From assembly GCA_019752235.1 (NCBI GenBank), contig JAIEMI010000156.1, positions 1-37,024 of the forward strand: a stretch of 37,024 nt of DNA. Reading direction: 5' to 3'. Below, one piece after another: positions 1 through 7,698 of this stretch; within the stretch, counting starts at the first letter, position 1; each line of letters opens with the position of its first letter. The position numbers and the translations under genes were made by a program. The notes beneath the pieces are model-generated. The model was not told the DNA's origin, ran no database searches, and saw only the letters and a list, made by a program, of their open reading frames with translations. Source of the DNA: Rhodospirillaceae bacterium. Lineage in GTDB: Bacteria > Pseudomonadota > Alphaproteobacteria > Rhodospirillales > Rhodospirillaceae.

Positions 1-50
1 ACCAGGATCTCGGCTTTCTTGCCAGATTCAGTTTTATCGGTGTCACTCAT
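1..50 (-). CDS. 5' end of a gene truncated by the window edge (MSDTDKTESGKKAEILV...), product unknown
   Basis: ATG on minus strand at 50-48 preceded by a GAGAAA ribosome-binding-like stretch; frame open to window edge. Only about 16 codons visible. Confidence 0.35.
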   Translation of the reverse strand, partial: MSDTDKTESGKKAEIL

Positions 51-121
51 GGCTTTCTCATGGTGCGTCCGGGTCGTGGACCAGTATAGGCCATGCAACC
101 TCAGATTCAAAAGCCTGCCCT

Positions 122-1399
122 TTAGGCTGGCCCCACCAGAATCGCCCTAAAATCGTTGACATTCGTATATGTGGGGCCCGGGTCCAGCAAATCGCCCAGG
201 GATGCGAAAACCCCTGCCGAATCGTTCCCCGCCAGCACTGCACGGATGTCCCAACCCGCCGTCCGCACGCGCCGCAAGGTGTCCGGTCCGATCAACGCCC
301 CGGCGGCGCCGGCGGCGCCATCCCGTCCATCCGTGTCCGCCGCCAGTCCCCAGACCCCGGCGCTGCCTTCAAGTTCGGCCGCTAGAGCAAGAGCAAATTC
401 GGTATTGGGCCCGCCGCGTCCGGCACCTTTGACGGTCACGACATATTCGCCGCCCGACAGGATTACGCACGGTGCTTGGACCGGCCCCGTGCCGGCTTGT
501 ACCGCACGCACTAATGCCGCCTGTGCGGCTGCGCCGGCACGCGCATCGCCGTCGAGGCGGTCTCCGAGATTGAGCACGGCGAGGCCTTCGCGCCGTGCCG
601 CTGCCGCGGCAGCGGCCAAGGCATCGCTCGGCCGCGCGATGATGCGCGTTGTCACATCGCCGTCATTTTCCTTGGGCGTTTCAAAATCGCCCGCAGTCAA
701 AGCCGTGCGAATAGCGGTGGGCACCGCCACGCTATATTTGTCGAGCACAGCCAAAGCATCGGCGCACGTTGTCGGGTCTGGTACGCAAGGGCCAGATGCG
801 ACCACGGCAGGGTCGTCGCCAATCACGTCGGATATGATGAGATTGAACACCGGCGCTGGCGCGGCGGCGGCGGCAAGGTGACCGCCTTTAATCGCAGAAA
901 GGTGCTTGCGCACACAATTTATTTGGGTGATGTCGGCCCCGCTTCGCAGCAGCGCAGCGGTGATGGCGCGTTTGTCGTCCAACGTTACCCCTGGAGCCGG
1001 CAAAGCCATCAGCGCCGACGCGCCGCCGGAGATCAGCGCCAGCACCATGTCACTCGGACCCGCGCTTTGTACAAGGCTCAGGATTTTTGCAGCGGCGGCT
1101 TCGCCGCGCACGTCAGGCACCGGATGCGATGCCTCGATGACAGTGACGCGCGGATTTTCGATTTTTGCGCTATAGCCGTCAGGAACGATCACCAGCCCTT
1201 CTAGGCGGTGCGGGTAACACTCCTCTACAACCGCGGCCATGGCGGCGGCGGCTTTGCCCGCACCGACAACAATGAGACGACCGGTCGGGGGCGAAGGAAG
1301 ATGGGGTGCCAGGCAGACATCGGCCTGGACCGACGCTACAGCCGTCTCGTACAGGCTCTTGAGAAAAGTGAAAGGATCAGGAGGAAGGGCGGTGGCCAT
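122..1399 (-). CDS. Glycerate 2-kinase / MOFRL family (hydroxypyruvate reductase-annotated family)
   Basis: 425 aa; GAGKAAAAMA, ISGGASALM, ILSGGE, GRGGPNTEFAL and AADTDGRDG motifs typical of the MOFRL glycerate kinase family. Confidence 0.9.
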   Translation of the reverse strand: MATALPPDPFTFLKSLYETAVASVQADVCLAPHLPSPPTGRLIVVGAGKAAAAMAAVVEECYPHRLEGLVIVPDGYSAKIENPRVTVIEASHPVPDVRGEAAAAKILSLVQSAGPSDMVLALISGGASALMALPAPGVTLDDKRAITAALLRSGADITQINCVRKHLSAIKGGHLAAAAAPAPVFNLIISDVIGDDPAVVASGPCVPDPTTCADALAVLDKYSVAVPTAIRTALTAGDFETPKENDGDVTTRIIARPSDALAAAAAAARREGLAVLNLGDRLDGDARAGAAAQAALVRAVQAGTGPVQAPCVILSGGEYVVTVKGAGRGGPNTEFALALAAELEGSAGVWGLAADTDGRDGAAGAAGALIGPDTLRRVRTAGWDIRAVLAGNDSAGVFASLGDLLDPGPTYTNVNDFRAILVGPA

Positions 1400-1429
1400 G
1401 CCGACATCAACGCGATGTGACAGCGGAAG

Positions 1430-1840
1430 TCACGCACTTACCCACGTCAAGGCGCGTTTTTGGTTCCCATCCGTGTAGAACTCATAAGCGTCGGGCGGCA
1501 GGCTGTCGCGCAAAACCAGCGCCAGGCCCGCCCACGACGGACCGCCGACGATGGCGGCACGTTCGAACTTGTGCAGGTTGGATTTAAGGACCGCGCCTGT
1601 TTCCCAACTCGAATTCTCGTCCCAACCCAGAAGGCGGCTTAAGTCGGCATAGAGGCGGAACGTGGGGAACTGCGTCAGCACGTCGGTCATGGTGGGGATA
1701 AAAACGTCGGCATAGTCCTCTTCTGTGAGTGTGCCGACTGCGCGAAAACAAACAAGATTGCCGCCGCTTCCAGGCAACGTTTCCAACATGACGGCACTCC
1801 GAATCAACCCAGGGTATGGGCACCCTATCAGGGCCTTCAA
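1430..1840 (-). CDS. SpoIIAA-like / STAS-type small protein
   Basis: 136 aa; pattern FRLYADLSRLLGWD...W.TGAVLKSNLHKFERAAIVGGPSW resembles SpoIIAA-like (PF11964) proteins. Confidence 0.65.
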   Translation of the reverse strand: MKALIGCPYPGLIRSAVMLETLPGSGGNLVCFRAVGTLTEEDYADVFIPTMTDVLTQFPTFRLYADLSRLLGWDENSSWETGAVLKSNLHKFERAAIVGGPSWAGLALVLRDSLPPDAYEFYTDGNQKRALTWVSA

Positions 1841-1845
1841 AGGAA

Positions 1846-1882
1846 GAAAATATTCAGACGACCGAAAATATTCAGACGACCG
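1846..1882. repeat. 18-bp perfect tandem duplication (gaaaatattcagacgacc x2)
   Basis: 1846-1863 and 1864-1881 are identical; located between the STAS-like gene start and the histidine kinase stop. Confidence 0.9.
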
Positions 1883-1891
1883 CGTTTCGGA

Positions 1892-4375
1892 TTATTGCGC
1901 CGCCTGCAGCTGCCTTTCGGCGATAGGGAGATAAACCTTAAAGCTGGTTTTGAGCCCCGGCACGCTGTCGACCGTCACGGTCCCGCCCCAGCTCTTCGCA
2001 AGACCCGAGACAACCGACAGACCGAGCCCGGTGCCTTTGCCCTGCGGTTTGGTCGTGAAGAACGGGTCGAAAACCTGGTCAATCTGGTGCGGGGGAATGC
2101 CCGGACCATTGTCTTCAATCTCCAGGCAGCAGTACACCCCCGGTGCGAGGCGCAAGGTTGCGGCGGTCGTGCCCATGAGATGCGTCGCCCCAATAGCAAT
2201 GCCGATGCGCCCAGGAACTGGTCCGCCGGTCGGCACAGCTTCGGCGGCATTGGTCAGCAAGTTGACAAGCACTTGCCCCAGCCCTGTCCGGTCGACACGC
2301 ACAGCGAGATCACCGGCATTGTCGCGAATTTCAAGCAGAGTGCCCGGAGCCAGCGTGCCGTCCATAAAATCGACGGTTTCGTGCACAACGTCGATAACTT
2401 GCACATTCTCGCGGCGGGGTGGACTTTGGCGCGCAAAAGCTAGGACGTTCCGCACAATCAGCATCGAGCGTTCCGCCGCGCGGCTGATGCGCTGAAAATA
2501 CTGCCGGACGTTGGCCGCGGCATCGTTCTGCGCCGCGCCAAAATTCGCGTAGATCATGATCGGCTGCAGCAGGTTGTTGATTTCATGCGCAAGGCCGCTA
2601 GCGAGCCGCCCGAGCGCTTCGGCCTTGCGGCTGGCTTCGTCCTGCTGACTGCGGGCACGGAGCTCGGTGACGTCAGTACCCGCGCCGCGATATCCCAAAT
2701 AATTGCCTTTGGCGTCGAAACGCGGATTACCGCTGACACGCAGCCAGCGTGTTTCGCCGGTTTCATTGAGTGTCGGGATCAGCAAGCTGCGGAATTTATC
2801 GCGCTTGGCGACAGCGTTTCGCATTTCGAAGCGGTCGCCATCATCATGTAATGGAATATGGTCGGCAAGCACAAGCGGATGTCCCACCCAAGCGCCGCCC
2901 ATGTTATTCCCGCTGAACAGCCGGATAACGCCTAGCGTATCCAGTTCCCATATATAATCGCTTGAGCACTCGACAATGTCGTGCAGACGCTCCGCGTCCT
3001 CGCGAATAATGCTTTCGGCGTTGCGGATAGCCGTAACGTCTTGCGCCACGCCGAAAATGCGGGAGGGCCTGCCGTCTTCGTTATCGAAAATCCGCCAGGC
3101 ATACCGGATATGGCGGATATCTCCGTCCGGTGTCCGGATACGGCATTCAACATCGTCTTTGACCTTGCTGCTATCCACCGCGCGCCAGGCTTCCATCAGC
3201 TTGTCCTGGTCCTCCGGGATGACCATGCGGCTGAATCCCGCGCGATCCGGTGCGAATGTTTCCGGAGTCACACCATGAATTTGGTACATCAGAGGGGACC
3301 AAACCGGTATCTGTGAATTCACGGCGCGCTCGAAATAGCCGATGCCGGAAAGCCGCTGGGACTCGCTCAAACTGTTTTCACTCGCCGCCAAAGCCCGCTG
3401 CGTTGCCTGCTCGGCGCCGATGCGCCGTATGAGCCACAACGTCAGCCCTATGATGACCAGGATGCCGATGAGCGCTGAAGCGACCAGCACCTGGCTGGAT
3501 TGGCTCCAGCGGTCGATCACTTGCGACCAGTTCGCTTTAATGACGACGACCGCGGGATACCTTTTCAACACGCGATACGACAGCAGTTGATCGCTATTTT
3601 CGCCGTTGACGCGGTAAACCCCCGCCGGAGCGGCCGGCACCATTTCTCCAAAGACCCGCTTCTCGACATCTGAAAGTTCGCGTTTGCGATCGGGCGTTGT
3701 ACTCGCCAGCGGCGCGCCGTCGCGCCTGAACAACTCGATAGACGTATAGCGGGTTGGCACCGAGCCGCCAAAAGCGCGCGTGAACGTGTCGAGCGTCACC
3801 GTCACCAGACACACGCCGCGAAAAATATTCTCTTTGTCGTAAATCGCTTTACTGATTGTCAGCACCCACGCACTCGACACCATGTCGCGGCCAGGGCGCG
3901 CCACGTACAGCATGCGCTCGCCGCGTTCGCGTGCTTTGACGTGAACCTCGAACAAGGGCTGGCCGCGTACATCAGGTAATTTGGCGACCGTGTGCAGCCG
4001 CCCATCGGGCTCGCGAATGACGGCCTGCGCCATTGTGCCGTCGGCGGTAAGGAAGCCTATTGAGTGGACCACCCTCCACTTGTCGCCGAGGCTGACAAAA
4101 CGCTGCGCGATCTCGGACCGCGCTCGCACCACGTCATTACCATCGAGGATCTCCTCGATGGCGTGGTCGATAATGACCTCGGCCGCTTCGAACGTGTTCT
4201 CGGTGTTGGCTTCGAGAATTTGACTGAATTGCTGCACGTCGCGGCGGGCCGCGGCGACGGTCGTGTTGTAGGTCTGCCAGACTTGCACGGTGACCATGAC
4301 CGCAATGATGACGATGGCCGCTCCGGCCACCATCAATGTGCGCTGCTTCAAATTGGGATTGGCCCGGACAGCCAT
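1892..4375 (-). CDS. Membrane sensor histidine kinase (dCache-like periplasmic sensor, TM, PAS/PAC repeats, HisKA, HATPase_c)
   Basis: 827 aa; N-terminal TM, periplasmic sensor-like region, second TM (VLVASALIGILVIIGLTLWLI), PAS/PAC segments, H-box LASGLAHEINNLLQPI, N-box NLLTNAAEAV, G-boxes DNGPGIPP and GTGLGLSVV. No receiver domain. Confidence 0.93.
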   Translation of the reverse strand: MAVRANPNLKQRTLMVAGAAIVIIAVMVTVQVWQTYNTTVAAARRDVQQFSQILEANTENTFEAAEVIIDHAIEEILDGNDVVRARSEIAQRFVSLGDKWRVVHSIGFLTADGTMAQAVIREPDGRLHTVAKLPDVRGQPLFEVHVKARERGERMLYVARPGRDMVSSAWVLTISKAIYDKENIFRGVCLVTVTLDTFTRAFGGSVPTRYTSIELFRRDGAPLASTTPDRKRELSDVEKRVFGEMVPAAPAGVYRVNGENSDQLLSYRVLKRYPAVVVIKANWSQVIDRWSQSSQVLVASALIGILVIIGLTLWLIRRIGAEQATQRALAASENSLSESQRLSGIGYFERAVNSQIPVWSPLMYQIHGVTPETFAPDRAGFSRMVIPEDQDKLMEAWRAVDSSKVKDDVECRIRTPDGDIRHIRYAWRIFDNEDGRPSRIFGVAQDVTAIRNAESIIREDAERLHDIVECSSDYIWELDTLGVIRLFSGNNMGGAWVGHPLVLADHIPLHDDGDRFEMRNAVAKRDKFRSLLIPTLNETGETRWLRVSGNPRFDAKGNYLGYRGAGTDVTELRARSQQDEASRKAEALGRLASGLAHEINNLLQPIMIYANFGAAQNDAAANVRQYFQRISRAAERSMLIVRNVLAFARQSPPRRENVQVIDVVHETVDFMDGTLAPGTLLEIRDNAGDLAVRVDRTGLGQVLVNLLTNAAEAVPTGGPVPGRIGIAIGATHLMGTTAATLRLAPGVYCCLEIEDNGPGIPPHQIDQVFDPFFTTKPQGKGTGLGLSVVSGLAKSWGGTVTVDSVPGLKTSFKVYLPIAERQLQAAQ

Positions 4376-4528
4376 CCGTACCCCCGCGAGTCCCCGAACC
4401 GACTCTATCCCAGACCCCTTCCTAACTCCATGCGTGCATGCGTACCGGGTGGCGCACTTAATGGTTTTACGACGCCCGGGGGGTTACAAGCTCTCTTCAC
4501 GCTGCCCCGGGTCAAAATAAAGATGTTA

Positions 4529-4543
4529 TAAATCAGTGATTTA
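4529..4543. promoter_or_regulatory. Perfect 7-1-7 inverted repeat TAAATCA-G-TGATTTA upstream of hspQ
   Basis: Direct reading of sequence in the divergent histidine kinase/hspQ intergenic region, about 85 bp upstream of the hspQ start. Confidence 0.5.
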
Positions 4544-4627
4544 GGTTGCAGCCCTGGACCTTTAGCCGGGGGATTCTTATCCTGCCCATTCCGCCGCCGC
4601 GCACGAAATCCCTGTAGAGGGATAAAA

Positions 4628-4963
4628 ATGGTCATGGAACTCAGAAACGCAAAATTCAAAATCGGACAGGTGGTCAAACACCGCTCGTTTCCATTCCGCG
4701 GCGTGATTTTCGACGTCGACCCTGAATTCGCCAACACCGAAGAATGGTGGTTGGCGATTCCGGAGGAAAAACGCCCCCGCAAGGACCAGCCGTTTTATCA
4801 TCTGCTGGCCGAGAACGCGCAAACCCACTATGTCGCTTATGTGTCGCAGCAGAACCTGCTGGCGGACGAATCCGGAGAACCCGTGAAACACCCGGAGGTG
4901 CGCTCCTATTTCGCCGAGTTCAAGGGCGACCACTATGTCATGCTACGGTCCTACGCGAACTAG
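4628..4963 (+). CDS. hspQ: Heat shock protein HspQ
   Basis: 111 aa; KFKIGQVVKHRSFPFRGVIFDVDPEF...EEWW, QPFYHLLAEN, YVAYVSQQNLL match the HspQ/YccV family. Confidence 0.92.
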   Translation: MVMELRNAKFKIGQVVKHRSFPFRGVIFDVDPEFANTEEWWLAIPEEKRPRKDQPFYHLLAENAQTHYVAYVSQQNLLADESGEPVKHPEVRSYFAEFKGDHYVMLRSYAN

Positions 4964-5111
4964 CCAGCCCTGGTCACCACGATTCGCAGCTATATTCTTC
5001 TGTAAATCATTTGGAAAATCGGCGCTAAGTCCTTACCTTAGCCGCCTTACCAAGGCCGTACCCCAGCGGCGGAAAATCATTTGGTACGCACACTTTAATC
5101 ACGAGGACACG

Positions 5112-5591
5112 ATGACCATTAAACAAGGCGACAAGCTGCCCGCAGGCTCCTTCAAGGTGAAAACCGCGGACGGAATCAAAGACCTTTCCACCGACGAGAT
5201 TTTCAAAGGCAAGAAAGTGGTGCTGTTCTCGGTGCCCGGCGCATTCACGCCGACGTGCTCCAACCAGCATCTGCCCAGCTATCTCAAAAACTACGACAAG
5301 GTGAAGGCGCAAGGCGTCGACACCATTGCCTGTATGGCCGTCAACGACGCCTTCGTGATGGAAGCCTGGGGCAAGGATAAGGGCGTAGGCGACAAGATCC
5401 TCATGCTGGCCGACGGCAACGGTGAATACACCAAAGCGCTGGGTCTGGAACTGGACGGCAGCAAGTTCGGCCTCGGTTCGCGCGGCAAGCGTTTCTCGAT
5501 GATCGTCAATAACGGCGTCGTCGAAAAGCTGAATGTCGATGAGGCCGGTTACGCGCTGACCAGCGCAGAAGCGACCTGTTCGATCAATTAA
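5112..5591 (+). CDS. Peroxiredoxin (Prx5/AhpC-TSA redoxin family)
   Basis: Trimmed from the ORF 4935..5591 to the ATG at 5112 (MTIKQGDKLPAG); contains the peroxidatic motif VPGAFTPTCSNQHLPSY. Confidence 0.92.
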   Translation: MTIKQGDKLPAGSFKVKTADGIKDLSTDEIFKGKKVVLFSVPGAFTPTCSNQHLPSYLKNYDKVKAQGVDTIACMAVNDAFVMEAWGKDKGVGDKILMLADGNGEYTKALGLELDGSKFGLGSRGKRFSMIVNNGVVEKLNVDEAGYALTSAEATCSIN

Positions 5592-5673
5592 GACTCTCCG
5601 CGATGATCCGCGCCTGCATTATCTCCGTCATCGGATTTGATGTGGGCGCGGCCTTCTCTCCGTCGGTGCGCCG

Positions 5674-7695
5674 ATGACCGGTTCCAAAGGCCCCGCCAAG
5701 TCCATTATCTCGGCGGTGGGCCGCTCGGGAACCACCATTATCCACAAATTGCTGCTCGATATTTACGTCGATCATTACGGCGGCGAATTTGATTGCCTCT
5801 ACGAGCCCTTTGTCTGGGACAGCGCCGCCATCGGCCACTATCCCCGGGACGCCGCGCGCGAGGCGCAATTCGGCAACAAAGACGCCCTGAGTGAAGAGGG
5901 CATTTTCTATCACACCAAGCTGCCGCTGTTTGCGGGCTCAGAGCAGCAAGATCCCACGTTAGACGGCCTCCCCGCTTATCTCAAAACGCACACCGCGCGG
6001 CCTTTGCTGGCGAAGTTCATCCGCGCCAACGGGCGCCTGGGCTACCTCGACCAATTGTATCCCGACGGCCGCTTCATCATCACGTTGCGCAATCCCTTTG
6101 ACGTGGTGAATTCGGTCATCACCAAATTCTCGTTCTTCGGCGCCGAGTTCCACAAAAACGATTACCCGCGCTTCTGCCGCGATGTGAAGCGCCTCTTCGG
6201 CGTCGACCTGCCGGCCGAGCATGAACTGCCGGCCGCCTACCGCGCTGCGCTGTGGGCGCATTTCATGAACCTCGCCGCCGTCACGCACGCTGTCGGCAAG
6301 CCGAATTATAAGGTCATCGTTTACGAAGATTGGGCCGCCAACCGCGAGGCCTATACCAAGATCATTTGCGACCACGTCGGCGCGACATACAAACCTGCCT
6401 ACGACAACGCGACCGCCGCGCCCGTCGGCCGCGTCACCAAAGGCGCGCCGACGCTGACCGTCGACGAAGTCGAAGCCATTAAGCCGCTCTTCGAGCAGTA
6501 CCTGGCAATCACCGCGCCGCTGGCGAAACTCTCGCCCATCGATGGCGACAAAATCTTACGCAAATACGCCGCGGCCACACCGCGCACGAGCACCCGCGAC
6601 GAACGCGGCCTCGGCTGGTCCCCCGTGAAACTGGAAAGCGAACTGTTCAGCTTCAACCGTGCGCTCCGCGACAGCGCCAATCTCAACCGCCTACGCATCG
6701 CCGAGGTGCAACGCCTCACATTGGCGTCAGCCGTGCCAGCGCCCACGACCGGCCTTATTCCCATCAGCGTCGTCGTGACGAGTTACAACAACGCCGCCAC
6801 CATCAAGCGTGCCGTCGACAGCGTCCTGCGCCAATCCTACCCGGTGGCGGAAGTGGTCGTCGCCGATGACGGTTCCACCGACGGCAGCCAGGCGTTGCTG
6901 CACGCCCTCGCGGCAGCCGACAGCCGCGTACGCGTTATCGCCCGCGAACGCAACGTCGGCGTCTCGGCCAATCGCAACGCCGCGCTCCGCGATACCGCCC
7001 AAGCCTTCATTTCGCAACTGGATGGGGACGACGAGTTCCACCCCACGAAGATCGAGCGCGAAGCGGCAGCTTTAGGCGGACGTACGGATACCGTGGCTTT
7101 CAGCGATACGTTAAAGCTCGGGCCCGAGGAATATTGGGACTGCCTTTGGTTCGCGGGCCTCAGCGGCCGTGACGCGCTGGCGGCCATGGTGTCACGCCGC
7201 GCGTCCCTGCCGCGGGACATGCTGATGGCCAAAGACCTCTTTTTCGCCGCCGGCGGCTACCGCGAAGACATTTCCATCTACGAGGACTGGGGCTTTAAAA
7301 TTCGCCTTACCGAAAAGGCCAGGCACTGGCTCTATTCCGGCGGGCCCGGCACGGTTTATCGCCCGGGCGGACTGTCACAGGTGAATCACGTTAAACACCT
7401 GCATGGCGTGCTGAGGATTATTTGCGACGATGCCGCCGACGTCATCGCGCGTAACGGCGCCCAAGTGCCGGCGCTTCAGGGCCTTTTCAAGGTCATGAAA
7501 ATCGATCTGCCGCCTCAGGCTTTCGCCCAGGTTCAGGATCTTCTGGCGCTCAAAGTCGATGTCGTCTTCGACAACATTCGCCGCAACCTGCTCGACAAGC
7601 CGGCCTCGGCCTACGACGGCCAGGAACAGGTATTCATGGAGCGACTGGAGCGGGCCGTAAGCATCGTCGGCACAATGCTGGTCGCCAAAGCGTAA
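5674..7695 (+). CDS. Two-domain protein: N-terminal P-loop sulfotransferase-like plus C-terminal GT2 glycosyltransferase
   Basis: 673 aa; N-terminal SAVGRSGTTIIHKLL (5'-PSB-like loop) and RFIITLRNPFDVVNS (3'-PB-like segment); C-terminal PISVVVTSYNNAATIKRAVDSVLRQSYPVAEVVVADDGSTDGS...QLDGDDEFHP typical of GT-A family 2. Confidence 0.88.
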   Translation: MTGSKGPAKSIISAVGRSGTTIIHKLLLDIYVDHYGGEFDCLYEPFVWDSAAIGHYPRDAAREAQFGNKDALSEEGIFYHTKLPLFAGSEQQDPTLDGLPAYLKTHTARPLLAKFIRANGRLGYLDQLYPDGRFIITLRNPFDVVNSVITKFSFFGAEFHKNDYPRFCRDVKRLFGVDLPAEHELPAAYRAALWAHFMNLAAVTHAVGKPNYKVIVYEDWAANREAYTKIICDHVGATYKPAYDNATAAPVGRVTKGAPTLTVDEVEAIKPLFEQYLAITAPLAKLSPIDGDKILRKYAAATPRTSTRDERGLGWSPVKLESELFSFNRALRDSANLNRLRIAEVQRLTLASAVPAPTTGLIPISVVVTSYNNAATIKRAVDSVLRQSYPVAEVVVADDGSTDGSQALLHALAAADSRVRVIARERNVGVSANRNAALRDTAQAFISQLDGDDEFHPTKIEREAAALGGRTDTVAFSDTLKLGPEEYWDCLWFAGLSGRDALAAMVSRRASLPRDMLMAKDLFFAAGGYREDISIYEDWGFKIRLTEKARHWLYSGGPGTVYRPGGLSQVNHVKHLHGVLRIICDDAADVIARNGAQVPALQGLFKVMKIDLPPQAFAQVQDLLALKVDVVFDNIRRNLLDKPASAYDGQEQVFMERLERAVSIVGTMLVAKA

Positions 7696-7698
7696 CGG

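Noticed and set aside
4935-5111. N-terminal extension of the peroxiredoxin ORF
   Set aside because: Overlaps the hspQ 3' end and lacks family similarity; homology starts at MTIKQGDKLPAG (5112).
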